In this document: positions 23,423 to 32,806 of the stretch, in pieces
Position numbering within the stretch: the stretch's first letter is position 1
Layout of the letters: every line of letters starts with the position of its first letter
Origin: Prochlorococcus sp. AG-388-A04
GTDB taxonomy: Bacteria > Cyanobacteriota > Cyanobacteriia > PCC-6307 > Cyanobiaceae
Direction of reading: 5' to 3'
Length of the DNA stretch: 64,000 nucleotides
Assembly (NCBI GenBank): GCA_003279935.1
Contig: QCGL01000003.1
Coordinates: 1 to 64,000, forward strand
Translations under genes and position numbers: made by a program
Notes under the pieces: generated by a model
Databases searched by the model: none
What the model was told of the DNA's origin: nothing
What the model saw: only the letters and a program-made list of their open reading frames with translations

Positions 23423-24604
23423 ATGAGTGAAGTAAATTTATCAAAAAGAGCACTCTCTATTGAGCCTTCACTTACTCTACAGATAAGTGCTAAAGCTAAT
23501 CAACTCTCAAAAGAAGGAAAAGACATCTGTAATTTAAGTGCTGGAGAACCAGATTTTGATGCTCCTAATGAAATACTAAAGGCAACAAGTGAGGCTATAT
23601 TTGATGGATATACAAAATATGGTCCTGCTTCAGGAGATTTAGAACTTAGAAAAGCTATTGTTGAAAAACTTCAAACTCAAAACAATTTAAATGTTGAATT
23701 TGAAAATGTAATGGTAACAAATGGAGCCAAACAGGCGATTTATAATCTTTTCCAGGTTTTATTGAATGATGGTGACGAAGTAATTATACCTGCTCCTTAT
23801 TGGTTAAGTTATCCTCAGATGGTTAGATTGGCAGGAGGGAAGCCTATCTTCTTAAATTCTTCTGCTAAAGATGGATTCAAAATAAATATACAAGATTTAA
23901 AATCTAAGATATCTTCAAAGACGAGATTTATAATTATAAATTCTCCCAACAATCCAACTGGGAGAGTGATGCCAAAAGAAGAGTTGTTAAAAATTGCAGA
24001 AGTAGTAAGAGAAAATAAAAATATTAATATTCTTTCAGATGAGATTTACGAATTAATTCTTAAAAAAGAATTTAAACATTTAAGTTTAGCTTCACTAGCA
24101 AATGACCTAAAAGAAAGAATTTTTATAATTAATGGTTTTGCAAAGGGTTGGGCAATGACTGGGTGGAGAGTTGGTTATTTAGTAGGACAAAAAGATGTTA
24201 TTAGAGCATCATCAGCCTTACAAAGTCAAAGCACAAGTAATGTATGTTCTTTCGCTCAAAGAGGTGCTTTAGAGGCTTTAAAAGTAAACCGAGAATTCTT
24301 CTTAGAAATCAATAGCCATTATGATCTAAGAAGAGAAGTCCTTTATGAAGGTCTAAAAAATATCGAAGGACTATTTATATATCCACCTAATGGAGCTTTT
24401 TATGCATTTCCTAGATTACCTAATAATTCCATTACTTCTGTAGAATTTTGCAAGAGAATTCTTAATGATTATGGTTTAGTGGTGGTGCCTGGAAAACCTT
24501 TTGGGGATGATCAATGTATTAGAATATCTTGTGCCTCATCAAAAGAAAAAATTCTTGATGGCTTATCAAGATTAGAGAGAGGAATTTTAAATTATTACTT
24601 TTAA
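23423..24604 (+). CDS. aspC: Aspartate aminotransferase (class I PLP)
   Basis: A fold-type I PLP enzyme transferring amino groups between aspartate/glutamate and oxoacids. LSAGEPDFDAP is the N-terminal signature, INSPNNPTGRVMP carries the Asn contacting PLP, and DEIYELI follows. The Schiff-base Lys lies in NGFAKGWAMTGWRVGYL, and RISCASS contains the carboxylate-binding Arg. It has 393 residues from the ATG at 23423, preferred over the TTG three codons upstream. Prephenate aminotransferase activity is possible in this subgroup. Confidence 0.92.
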   Translation: MSEVNLSKRALSIEPSLTLQISAKANQLSKEGKDICNLSAGEPDFDAPNEILKATSEAIFDGYTKYGPASGDLELRKAIVEKLQTQNNLNVEFENVMVTNGAKQAIYNLFQVLLNDGDEVIIPAPYWLSYPQMVRLAGGKPIFLNSSAKDGFKINIQDLKSKISSKTRFIIINSPNNPTGRVMPKEELLKIAEVVRENKNINILSDEIYELILKKEFKHLSLASLANDLKERIFIINGFAKGWAMTGWRVGYLVGQKDVIRASSALQSQSTSNVCSFAQRGALEALKVNREFFLEINSHYDLRREVLYEGLKNIEGLFIYPPNGAFYAFPRLPNNSITSVEFCKRILNDYGLVVVPGKPFGDDQCIRISCASSKEKILDGLSRLERGILNYYF

Positions 24605-24618
24605 ATTATTATTTTTAA

Positions 24619-25524
24619 ATGATTAAGCTTTTAATCAATATCAAAAAGATTATAGTAACTTCTACTCTTTTTTTTGCAACTCTCTCTTCACCCTTGAATG
24701 CAAATCCAAAAGTTTTAAAGATCGGAGCAATTCCTGATCAAAATCAAGAGGTGTTAGACAAAAGATTTAATTTATTTTCAAAAGAATTAGCCAAGACTCT
24801 AGATGTAAAGGTAAAGTATATTCCCGTTATTAATTATGTTGCTGCGGTTACTGGATTTAGAACAAATGATTTAGATTTAGTATGGTTTGGTGGTTTAACC
24901 GGAGTTCAGGCAAGATTACAAACCCCTAATGCAATTGTGATTGCGCAACGAGATATTGATAAAGAATTTAAAAGCGTTTTTATTGTGAATAAGAAATTAA
25001 AACTTGATTCAATTTCCAATAAAAATGGACTTAAAAAGCTCAAGAATCTAAGATTTACTTTTGGTTCTGAAAATTCTACGTCTGGAAGATTAATGCCAGA
25101 ATATTTCCTTAATGATGCTGGAATAAAAATAAAAAACTTTAAAGGAAAAAGAGCAGGGTTTAGCGGTAGTCATGATGCAACTATCGCTTTAGTTAATAGT
25201 GGAGCCTTTGATGCAGGAGCTTTAAATAAACAAGTGTGGGAAAACAATCTTAAAAATAATCCTAAAAGAACAAATAATGTAAATCTTTTTTGGATAACTC
25301 CTAGTTATGTTGACTATCATTGGGTTGCTCAAGGAAATCTTGATAAAACATTTCGAGAAGGTTTTACTAAAGAACTTAAATCTACAATTCTTAATTTAGA
25401 TATTAAAAAGACAGAACATAAAAATATATTAGATATGTTCAACGCAAAAAAATTTATAGAAGCAGAATCTAGTGACTATAAAAATATCGAGTTAATCGCG
25501 AGAAAATTAAAAAAAATCAGATGA
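24619..25524 (+). CDS. phnD: Phosphonate/phosphite ABC transporter binding protein
   Basis: A periplasmic solute-binding protein of the PhnD family, 301 residues, with a signal peptide (TSTLFFATLSSPLNANP). Conserved blocks are LKIGAIPDQNQE, NYVAAVTGFRTNDLDLVWFGGLTGVQAR, FGSENSTSGRLMPEYFL and the GSHDATIALVNSGAFDAGAL loop that binds phosphonate-type anions. It overlaps phnC by 4 bases (ATGA). Prochlorococcus PhnD proteins are known to bind phosphite or methylphosphonate; the ligand is not certain here. Confidence 0.92.
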   Translation: MIKLLINIKKIIVTSTLFFATLSSPLNANPKVLKIGAIPDQNQEVLDKRFNLFSKELAKTLDVKVKYIPVINYVAAVTGFRTNDLDLVWFGGLTGVQARLQTPNAIVIAQRDIDKEFKSVFIVNKKLKLDSISNKNGLKKLKNLRFTFGSENSTSGRLMPEYFLNDAGIKIKNFKGKRAGFSGSHDATIALVNSGAFDAGALNKQVWENNLKNNPKRTNNVNLFWITPSYVDYHWVAQGNLDKTFREGFTKELKSTILNLDIKKTEHKNILDMFNAKKFIEAESSDYKNIELIARKLKKIR

Positions 25525-26258
25525 TTAATCCTCTTCTCGAATTAAAAGAGGTAAGCTATAAAAATAAAAATAATTTCACCTTAAACAAGGTAAGTTTACA
25601 AGTTAAATCGGGTGAAAAAATTGCCTTATTAGGTAAAAGTGGCGCGGGTAAAACTACTCTTATATCTATTCTTAACGGAACACTTAAGCCTAACAAAGGT
25701 AGCGTCAAATTATTTAATACCGAATTTGATAAATTAAACTTATATCAAAAGAGTAAGATCTCAACTATCTGGCAAGATTTAAGATTAATAGAAGATCTAT
25801 CAGCAGAACAAAATGTCAATTGTGGACTTCTTGGAAAACAAAGTTTCCTATTTGCTTTTAAAAATTTACTAAATATAAGTTCTTTTAATAAAGCTCATCA
25901 ATATATGCAAGTTTGTAATCTTAATAAATCTATTTTTTCCATAAATATTAAAAAAATATCTGGAGGCCAAAAACAAAGAGTTGCTATTGCAAGATCATTA
26001 ATTCAAGAGTCAGATATACTACTTGCTGATGAGCCTTTTAATAATTTAGATCCAAAACTAACTTCTAATATTAAAAATCTATTATTAATTACTAAAAATA
26101 AAAATAAAATAAAAATTCCTAAAACTACTTTAATTTCTTTACATAGATTAGATTTATTAGATGGTTTTAATAGAATCATTGGAATGAAAAATGGTGAAAT
26201 ATTATTTGATTTAGAGAAAACTAAATTAAAAAAATATCATTTAAACAAGATTTATTAG
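25521..26258 (+). CDS. phnC: Phosphonate/phosphite ABC transporter ATPase
   Basis: The ATP-binding subunit, 245 residues. Walker A is GKSGAGKTTL, the ABC signature KISGGQKQRVAIAR, and Walker B ILLADEPFNNLDP with the H-loop His in SLHRLD. The LRLIEDLSAEQNVNCG region is typical of PhnC. It lies between phnD and phnE, separated from phnE by 4 bases. Confidence 0.93.
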   Translation: MINPLLELKEVSYKNKNNFTLNKVSLQVKSGEKIALLGKSGAGKTTLISILNGTLKPNKGSVKLFNTEFDKLNLYQKSKISTIWQDLRLIEDLSAEQNVNCGLLGKQSFLFAFKNLLNISSFNKAHQYMQVCNLNKSIFSINIKKISGGQKQRVAIARSLIQESDILLADEPFNNLDPKLTSNIKNLLLITKNKNKIKIPKTTLISLHRLDLLDGFNRIIGMKNGEILFDLEKTKLKKYHLNKIY

Positions 26259-26262
26259 GTAA

Positions 26263-27765
26263 TTGAATAAATTAAAATTAAATTCTTCTTCAATAACTTT
26301 TCTACCAATACTAGTCTGTATACCTATAGCCTATGAATTATTTTTTAATTTTCATATTGGAGGAATTGAATTATTTAAAGAATTTATTATTTCTGCCTTA
26401 AATCCAAAAATTAATCATGAAATCATTTTCATATTAGTAAAAAGATTAAATGAAACTATTTTTATTGCATTTTTTAGTTGGCTAATAAGTATTATATTTG
26501 GGGTTATTTTTGGAATATTATCTTCAGAAATTTTTTATAAAATATTAAATTTACCTTTATTTTTAAAGAGATTTTTAAATTTATTTTTAACTTTTATTAG
26601 ATCGATTCATGAAATAATTTGGGGACTTATATTAATGCAAATATATGGTATAAATTTTTCAATTGGGATAATAGCTATTTGCATTCCTTATGTTGCTATA
26701 AATGCAAAAGTTTTTAGTGAGCAAATAGAAAATATTAATCTTAAAACTATTGAATCAATTAAACAAATTAATGGTATTAAATCTTCCACTTTAATAACAT
26801 TAGTTTGGTCTCCAGTAATAGAAACCTTTAAAAATTTTGGGTTATACCGTTTTGAATGTGCCATAAGAAGTTCAGCAGTTTTAGGATTGTTTGGAGTTGG
26901 AGGGATAGGCACAAGTATATTTTTATCCTTTCAAACTTTGAATTTCCGAGAGCTATGGACTTATCTTTGGGGTTTAGCTTTTTTAATTATTATCTCAAAA
27001 GAAGTATTAAAAAAATTCAACCTCTCTAACACCTCTAAGAAATTTTTAACCTCTTTTGTAATAGCTTTATTTTCTATTAGTTTATTTTCTTTATCTTTCT
27101 TTATTTATTTTATATTTAATAAAAATGCAATACCTTTTAATTCAATCAACAATCTTTTGATATCAAACTTTAATTTTATTTCATACGATTTTTTAAAGCT
27201 ATTATTAGAAACAATATTTTTATGTCTTTTATCTACTGGAATAGCGATAAGTTTTCCTCCCATTTTTATATTGATTTTAAATAATAAAATAGGAATTAAA
27301 ATTATCAGAATAATCTCATTTTTATTTCGTTTAATACCACCGCCTGTATTAATTCTAATACTCTTAATGTTTAATAATCCTTCAATATCTTTAGCAGCAA
27401 TAACATTAGGATTACATAACGCAGCTATAACAAGCAAATTGCTTTTGGCGAATTTAGATAACCAAGATAATAAACAATATATTGCGATGAAATCATTAGG
27501 AGTTGGGAAGAGGTCTAGTTGGCTTTTCGGATTATTTGTTAAACAAGCAAATAGTTACCTAGCATATTGTGCTTATAGATCCGACATTATAATTAGAGAA
27601 ACAGCCATTCTTGGAGTAATTGGTAGTATTGGTTTAGGTTGGAAACTTCAAGAATCATTGAGTTCATTTGCATGGGAAGAAGTCATAGAGATTTTGTTAG
27701 CTTATAGCTCAATTGCAATAATTGGAGAATTAATAAATGGTAAAATCAAAAGTAATCTAACTTGA
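26263..27765 (+). CDS. phnE: Phosphonate/phosphite ABC transporter permease, double-domain
   Basis: A 500-residue inner-membrane permease with two fused PhnE-like halves; single-domain PhnE is about 260 residues. Each half ends in a matching block: SSAVLGLFGVGGIGTSIFL near residue 205 and ETAILGVIGSIGLGWKLQES near residue 448. Each also carries an EAA-type coupling loop that docks PhnC. So one polypeptide can form the whole channel. A TTG start is used, 4 bases after phnC. Confidence 0.9.
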   Translation: MNKLKLNSSSITFLPILVCIPIAYELFFNFHIGGIELFKEFIISALNPKINHEIIFILVKRLNETIFIAFFSWLISIIFGVIFGILSSEIFYKILNLPLFLKRFLNLFLTFIRSIHEIIWGLILMQIYGINFSIGIIAICIPYVAINAKVFSEQIENINLKTIESIKQINGIKSSTLITLVWSPVIETFKNFGLYRFECAIRSSAVLGLFGVGGIGTSIFLSFQTLNFRELWTYLWGLAFLIIISKEVLKKFNLSNTSKKFLTSFVIALFSISLFSLSFFIYFIFNKNAIPFNSINNLLISNFNFISYDFLKLLLETIFLCLLSTGIAISFPPIFILILNNKIGIKIIRIISFLFRLIPPPVLILILLMFNNPSISLAAITLGLHNAAITSKLLLANLDNQDNKQYIAMKSLGVGKRSSWLFGLFVKQANSYLAYCAYRSDIIIRETAILGVIGSIGLGWKLQESLSSFAWEEVIEILLAYSSIAIIGELINGKIKSNLT

Positions 27766-27815
27766 TTAGTAATAAAAATCTTCTCAAATCAAGTGAAATA
27801 ATTTAAAGGAAATTA

Positions 27816-28460
27816 GTGCCTGTTTTACCAAAACAATTGGTTGTAATTGGAGATAGTTCAGTATATGGGTGGGGGGATACTGAAGGAGGAGGATGGTGTG
27901 AAAGACTAAGAAAAGATTGGTCTAAATTTAATGACTTTCCAATTATCTATCCACTAGGGGTAAGAGGAGATGGAATTGAAAAGGTTTCTTTACGTTGGGA
28001 AAAAGAATGGTCATCAAGAGGAGAAACAAGAAGAAATAAACCCAAAGCTATCCTCTTAAATGTGGGTCTTAATGATACTCCAACAATTGGACAAAAAAAT
28101 GGGCGCCACCAATTAGAGATAAATGGATTCGAGTATGGATTAGAAAGATTAATTTTTGAAATGAAGTCCCAAACTCAAGTTTTTGTAATTGGTCTAACCC
28201 CAGTTGATGAAAATAAAATGCCATTTGCTGGATGTTTATGGTATTCAAATGATTTCTGTCATTCATATGAAAGAAGAATGGAGGAAGTCTGTATAAATCA
28301 AAATGTCCCTTTTCTGCCAACTTTCAGAGAAATGTACTCAGATAATAGAAGTAAGAATTGGATTGCAGAGGATGGTATACACTTAAATGCGCATGGACAT
28401 CTTTGGATTTATCAACGTCTTAAAAGTTGGGATATTCTTAATAAATGGAAGGAATCCTAA
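27816..28460 (+). CDS. SGNH/GDSL-family hydrolase
   Basis: A 214-residue esterase/lipase-type protein. Block I is VIGDSSVYGWGD with the catalytic Ser, block III LLNVGLNDTP holds the oxyanion Asn, and block V EDGIHLNAHGH holds the Asp-x-x-His pair. No signal peptide, so it is cytoplasmic. GTG start after AAAGGAAA. Substrate is unknown. The same strand as phnE, 50 bases downstream, but no functional link is evident. Confidence 0.85.
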   Translation: MPVLPKQLVVIGDSSVYGWGDTEGGGWCERLRKDWSKFNDFPIIYPLGVRGDGIEKVSLRWEKEWSSRGETRRNKPKAILLNVGLNDTPTIGQKNGRHQLEINGFEYGLERLIFEMKSQTQVFVIGLTPVDENKMPFAGCLWYSNDFCHSYERRMEEVCINQNVPFLPTFREMYSDNRSKNWIAEDGIHLNAHGHLWIYQRLKSWDILNKWKES

Positions 28461-28477
28461 TTTTGATAAAAGGTAAT

Positions 28478-29221
28478 TTAATTAGAAATTTTGAGATAAA
28501 AAATTAGAACAAAAATAGCAATTGTAGAAGAAATACTTGTTTGGATAGAATTTACTAATTCATTACTTAAATTATATTTATCTTGAAATTTAGCTCCTAT
28601 AAAACTTTCAAAAATTGTTGCTAAAAAACCAGAAATTGCAACTATCAAAAATTGATATTTTGTTGAGATAATATTTAAAATAAACATTATTAATGACATA
28701 AATATTGCACCTAGGGCACTTGCCGCTGTACCTTCTACACTAATTCCTCCTTCCGTTCCTCTTACAACTTTTCTAAACGAAGTAATTAGATATGTATTCC
28801 TACCAAATCTTTTTCCTATTTCACTACCAAAAGTATCTGCCAACTTTGCGGCAAAACTTGCAGCAAAACCAATTTTGTAAAAGACTAAATTAGTAAAATT
28901 TAATTTAACCATTATTGCAAAAAACAATCCTGTTGCAGCCGAACCCCAAACATTTTCAGGACCTCTTTTACCACCTCTTTTTTCAGCTATCCCTTTTTCG
29001 TTTTTAAATTTATAACCAATTTTTGTCACAAGAGATCCAAGGAATAAATATATTACAACAGAGCTCCAACCTTGCCATGACAAACATCCCCATAAAATCG
29101 ACCCTAATACCCCAGCACTTATCCACCCACCTTTTGTCATCAATGGGACTCTAAAAAACAAAGAAATTAGAATAAAATTAATTAAAAAACCAAGGAAAAA
29201 ATCACTAGAAAGTAAATTCAT
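28478..29221 (-). CDS. DUF92/TIGR00297 membrane protein, VTE6-like
   Basis: A 247-residue integral membrane protein with about six hydrophobic segments. KRGPENVWGSAATGL, KLADTFGSEIGKRFG and GTEGGISVEGTAASALG are the family signatures. The plant member VTE6 and its cyanobacterial relative phosphorylate phytyl phosphate to phytyl diphosphate, recycling phytol from chlorophyll into tocopherol or phylloquinone. That activity is a reasonable inference here. It is convergent with the SGNH gene. Confidence 0.8.
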   Translation of the reverse strand: MNLLSSDFFLGFLINFILISLFFRVPLMTKGGWISAGVLGSILWGCLSWQGWSSVVIYLFLGSLVTKIGYKFKNEKGIAEKRGGKRGPENVWGSAATGLFFAIMVKLNFTNLVFYKIGFAASFAAKLADTFGSEIGKRFGRNTYLITSFRKVVRGTEGGISVEGTAASALGAIFMSLIMFILNIISTKYQFLIVAISGFLATIFESFIGAKFQDKYNLSNELVNSIQTSISSTIAIFVLIFYLKISN

Positions 29222-29225
29222 TTTT

Positions 29226-29999
29226 TTAAAGAATTAATTTAAGATCATTACGCCATTGACTAAGAATTGAAGTTGCATTAACAGTAGCTGTTGAAGTTCT
29301 TAAAATGGTTTCTGAAAGTTTTACAAACGCAATTTTATTTTTAATAAAAAATTCAATTTCACCTTTGGCCCAGCCTCCTTCCGGTCCAATTACATTCCAT
29401 AGAACTCCTCCCTTTTTATCTAGAACACTTTGCTTTTTTCTTAACCAATGATTTAAGTTATCAGAGCTATCATCTCTTGTAACAGATACTGAAATAATAT
29501 CTTTATTTTCTATAGAATTTATCCAGTCGAATAAATTAATATCGCTCAAAATAGATGGTCTCCATAATCTTTCACATTGTTCAACAGCTTCATTAACAAT
29601 TAAATCCCATCTTATAAGTTTATTTGAGAAGTTGGTATACTTCTTAACTTGTCTATCTGAATACAAAGGTTGTATAAAATCAATTCCTATTTCAGTACAC
29701 ATTTTTAGAATATCTTCAAAACCATTTTTAGGAATAACAACAGCTATTCCTAATAAAATTTTTTCTTTTTCTTTAAATAAATAAGGATTATTAATATTGT
29801 TTATCTTTATAAAATTATCCTCTAAGTTTATAGCTTTCCATAATGAACCTTGGCCATTAGTGATAAATATTTCTTTACCAATTTTTATTCGCATTACTTT
29901 GTTTATATAGCGCGCTTCATTATTTGTAAGTTTTACATTATTGTTCTTATTATTAATTATTCTTTCATTCTGTATAAATAATCTTGTTAAATCATCCAT
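29226..29999 (-). CDS. rsmE: 16S rRNA m3U1498 methyltransferase
   Basis: A SPOUT-class methyltransferase acting on the small-subunit decoding region. The N-terminal PUA-like part (INKVMRIKIGKEIFITNGQGSLWKA) precedes the knotted domain. Diagnostic blocks are VIPKNGFEDILKMCTEIGI, the SDRQVKKY region, NVIGPEGGWAKGEIEF and KLSETILRTSTATVNATSIL, the last forming the SAM-binding trefoil knot. It has 257 residues and lies 4 bases from the DUF92 gene. Confidence 0.93.
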   Translation of the reverse strand: MDDLTRLFIQNERIINNKNNNVKLTNNEARYINKVMRIKIGKEIFITNGQGSLWKAINLEDNFIKINNINNPYLFKEKEKILLGIAVVIPKNGFEDILKMCTEIGIDFIQPLYSDRQVKKYTNFSNKLIRWDLIVNEAVEQCERLWRPSILSDINLFDWINSIENKDIISVSVTRDDSSDNLNHWLRKKQSVLDKKGGVLWNVIGPEGGWAKGEIEFFIKNKIAFVKLSETILRTSTATVNATSILSQWRNDLKLIL

Positions 30000-30008
30000 A
30001 TATAAAAT

Positions 30009-30452
30009 TCAATTTTTAAAAACCAAATCTTCATGTTCCTCAATCGACCAATCACTATTTTCTCCCCCAATTATTAATTCATCAATTTTGACATAATTAT
30101 TAGATATCTCATTTAACGCATTTATTAAAATATCAATAGAAAGTGAATCTGAAGTTCCAAAATCAACCCAACTTCTTGACCACAAATTTTGATATTCCAT
30201 AACACCTAAATTATGCATCAAGGCAGGAAGGGCAGATTCTTTTTGCTCATTATCGTATGACATCCAACTTAAATCAGAACCCTCTTCATGAGTTTGTAAA
30301 TTTTCAGAATTAAAACCACCTAACCTTCCTAAAACATACCAACTATCAAAAACCCCATCTAAGTAGTTTTTTTCTGCTTCAGTAGGTATTTCAAAGAATT
30401 TTATCCAAATCCAACAATTAAAAGGATCAACTTCCCTAAATGCAATATTCAT
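30009..30452 (-). CDS. DUF3531 family protein
   Basis: A 147-residue acidic soluble protein conserved in cyanobacteria and plastids. MNIAFREVDPFNCWIWIKF, WYVLGRLGGFN and the Trp-rich LWSRSWVDFGTSDSLSIDILINALNE blocks match DUF3531. Function is unknown. It is 9 bases upstream of rsmE on the same strand. Confidence 0.8.
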   Translation of the reverse strand: MNIAFREVDPFNCWIWIKFFEIPTEAEKNYLDGVFDSWYVLGRLGGFNSENLQTHEEGSDLSWMSYDNEQKESALPALMHNLGVMEYQNLWSRSWVDFGTSDSLSIDILINALNEISNNYVKIDELIIGGENSDWSIEEHEDLVFKN

Positions 30453-30537
30453 TTTTACTGTTATTTTTTTTTAGATCTATAGTTATTATAAGTTGATAAT
30501 TCAAAGTTTAAATTTTATACCTACAACTAAATTAATA

Positions 30538-31185
30538 ATGCTTTATTTAAAAGATATTACTTATCAACCTCAAACTGGAAATAAAAAAATATTAGAAGAT
30601 ATTAGTTTCACTCTTCATGAAAATGAAATTATAATGATTTGCGGTAGAAGTGGTTCAGGCAAAACTACTCTATTGGAAATAATAAGTGGATTAATTACTC
30701 CTCAGAAAGGAAAGATTACTTGGAAAAATAAAAATATCACTGCTAGGCAAAGAAGATGGATAAGTGGAGTAGTATTCCAATTCCCAGAAAGATACTTTTT
30801 AGGAACAACTATTGGGAAAGAATTAAAAATTGGTTATAAATCATTGAGAGAAAAAAATATAGAGCAAGTTTTAAAAAAAGTTGGGCTATCAGATATAAAT
30901 CTTACTCAACCTCCTGAGAAATTAAGTGGTGGTCAACAGAGAAGATTAGCTGTAGCAGTTCAACTAATGAGAAATCCCACTATTCTTTTACTTGACGAAC
31001 CAACTGCTGGGCTTGATTGGTCAATGAAAAATGATGTTAAGAATTTAGTTCTTGATCTTAAAAATAAAAATACAATAATTATTGTTACTCATGAACCCTC
31101 ATTATTTGAGGGGATACCCTCTAAAATATTATTCCTTGAACAAGGAAAGATTAAAGAATTAACGAAAGAAAATTATGGGGGATAA
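30538..31185 (+). CDS. ABC-type ATPase, CbiO-like
   Basis: A 215-residue stand-alone ATPase. Walker A is [11 protein letters not shown]-loop [10 protein letters not shown], signature [15 protein letters not shown], Walker [14 protein letters not shown] and H-loop VTHEP. The FPE in the Q-loop region is typical of ECF/CbiO ATPases. No transmembrane partner lies next to it. ATG 30538 is chosen over the TTG at 30493. Its last 11 bases overlap hslO. Confidence 0.8.
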   Translation: MLYLKDITYQPQTGNKKILEDISFTLHENEIIMICGRSGSGKTTLLEIISGLITPQKGKITWKNKNITARQRRWISGVVFQFPERYFLGTTIGKELKIGYKSLREKNIEQVLKKVGLSDINLTQPPEKLSGGQQRRLAVAVQLMRNPTILLLDEPTAGLDWSMKNDVKNLVLDLKNKNTIIIVTHEPSLFEGIPSKILFLEQGKIKELTKENYGG

Positions 31186-32077
31186 AATTGTACGCGCAAC
31201 TGCGGCTAATGGCGGAATAAGGTTAGTTGCTGTATTAACAACAGATGCATCAATGGAAGCGAAAGAAAGACATGAATTGTCCTATCTAAGTACCTCTATC
31301 CTGGGAAGAGCTTTCAGCGCCTCTCTTCTATTAGCAAGTTCGATGAAAGTAATGCATGGGCGAGTCACTTTAAGAGTAAGATCTGATGGCCCTTTAAAGG
31401 GATTACTTGTGGATGCTGGAAGAGATGGGAAAGTTAGAGGTTATGTAGGAAATCCTAATTTGGAATTAGATCTAGTCAAAACCAAGTCAAATCAATATTC
31501 TTTTGATTTCACCAAAGCATTAGGGACAGGCTATTTAAATGTTATTCGGGATAATGGTTTTGGAGAACCTTTTACCAGCACTGTTGAGTTAGTTAATGGA
31601 AATATTGCTGAAGATTTAGCATCTTATTTATATCATTCTGAGCAGACTCCTTCTGCTGTATTTATTGGGGAAAAGATTCAAAATAAAAATATTATTTGTA
31701 GCGGGGGATTGTTAGCTCAAGTTTTACCAAAAAAAGAAACTGATCCCTTATTAGTTTCGCTGCTTGAAGAAAGATGTAAAGAAATTAATTCTTTTAGTGA
31801 AGAGTTATTTAAATCAAAAGATAATCTTCTTTCACTTATAAAAAATATATTTCCAGATATTGATGATAAATCAATTTCCGAGAAAGCTAGAACTCAAGAA
31901 ATTAGATTTGAATGTAGGTGCTCTAGACAGAGAAGTTTAAATGCAATGAAAATGCTTGATAAAAAAGAGTTAGAAGATATTTTAATTAAAGAAGGAAAAG
32001 CTGAATTAGTTTGCGAATTTTGCAAGAATAAATATTTAATAAATTCTGAAGAGATTAAAGAGATGATTAAAAATTAA
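31175..32077 (+). CDS. hslO: Redox-regulated chaperone Hsp33
   Basis: A 300-residue holdase activated by oxidation, cytoplasmic. The C-terminal zinc switch is present as CRC (FECRCSRQR) and CEFC 32 residues later, four Cys in CxC...CxxC. N-terminal blocks are [15 protein letters not shown] and [15 protein letters not shown]. It overlaps the upstream ATPase by 11 bases and ends one base before the convergent CPP1-like gene. Confidence 0.93.
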   Translation: MGDKIVRATAANGGIRLVAVLTTDASMEAKERHELSYLSTSILGRAFSASLLLASSMKVMHGRVTLRVRSDGPLKGLLVDAGRDGKVRGYVGNPNLELDLVKTKSNQYSFDFTKALGTGYLNVIRDNGFGEPFTSTVELVNGNIAEDLASYLYHSEQTPSAVFIGEKIQNKNIICSGGLLAQVLPKKETDPLLVSLLEERCKEINSFSEELFKSKDNLLSLIKNIFPDIDDKSISEKARTQEIRFECRCSRQRSLNAMKMLDKKELEDILIKEGKAELVCEFCKNKYLINSEEIKEMIKN

Positions 32078-32078
32078 T

Positions 32079-32753
32079 TTAGAGGAAAATCACTCCTATC
32101 CACAAAATTATCATTGCTGGTAAACTTTGAATTTTTTGAATTGATAGAGAGTTATTAGATATTTCCTGGATAAATGAGTTAGTTTCAAATAAACCTCCAA
32201 ATATTAAGCCTATTGAAAGAAATGTCACACTCCATCCAAGAGAACTAATAAACTTTTTACCTGATTTAATTTGAATGTAAGTAAGGATTAAAGTTGAAAT
32301 AGAAAGCAAAAGTCTGTTGTAAGAATCAGGACTAATTAAAAGTATTATCAAAAATAATAATCCAACAGATAATTTGATTGAAAGATTATCAAAAGATGGA
32401 GGGTTTATTTTGGGAAGGCTATATTCGTTTGAGTTGTTACCATTATTATTTAAATTTTTTATTTTTGATAAAAGCGGGAAATCATTATTAATGAGTTTAT
32501 TAATTTGTTTCTCTTTCTTAGACGCATTTTGAGCTTCGAAACTAACATTCCCTGACTGCCTTGCTTTTAAACTACCCATTAACAATTGATCAAAAGATGA
32601 TTCTATTTTTGCCTTAAGTAGTAGATCTTCACCAGCCTCCTTAACTTTAAGATCTCTTGCTTTTTGTATATCTTCAAAATCGGCACCCTTGTCGACACCT
32701 AATATTTCATAGGGAGTTTTATCGGGATTATTTTTGCTTTTATTTGAATCCAA
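32079..32753 (-). CDS. CPP1-like J-domain-related membrane protein
   Basis: A 224-residue protein of the DUF3353/CPP1 family. TPYEILGVDKGADFEDIQKARD is a J-like domain without the HPD motif, and the C-terminal half has about four membrane segments. The plant homologue CPP1 stabilises protochlorophyllide oxidoreductase, so a chaperone role for chlorophyll synthesis is a reasonable inference. Confidence 0.75.
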   Translation of the reverse strand: MDSNKSKNNPDKTPYEILGVDKGADFEDIQKARDLKVKEAGEDLLLKAKIESSFDQLLMGSLKARQSGNVSFEAQNASKKEKQINKLINNDFPLLSKIKNLNNNGNNSNEYSLPKINPPSFDNLSIKLSVGLLFLIILLISPDSYNRLLLSISTLILTYIQIKSGKKFISSLGWSVTFLSIGLIFGGLFETNSFIQEISNNSLSIQKIQSLPAMIILWIGVIFL

Positions 32754-32806
32754 TTGTTTTTTTTACAATATCTATAGATTAACCAATTTTATTATCCAAT
32801 AGGACT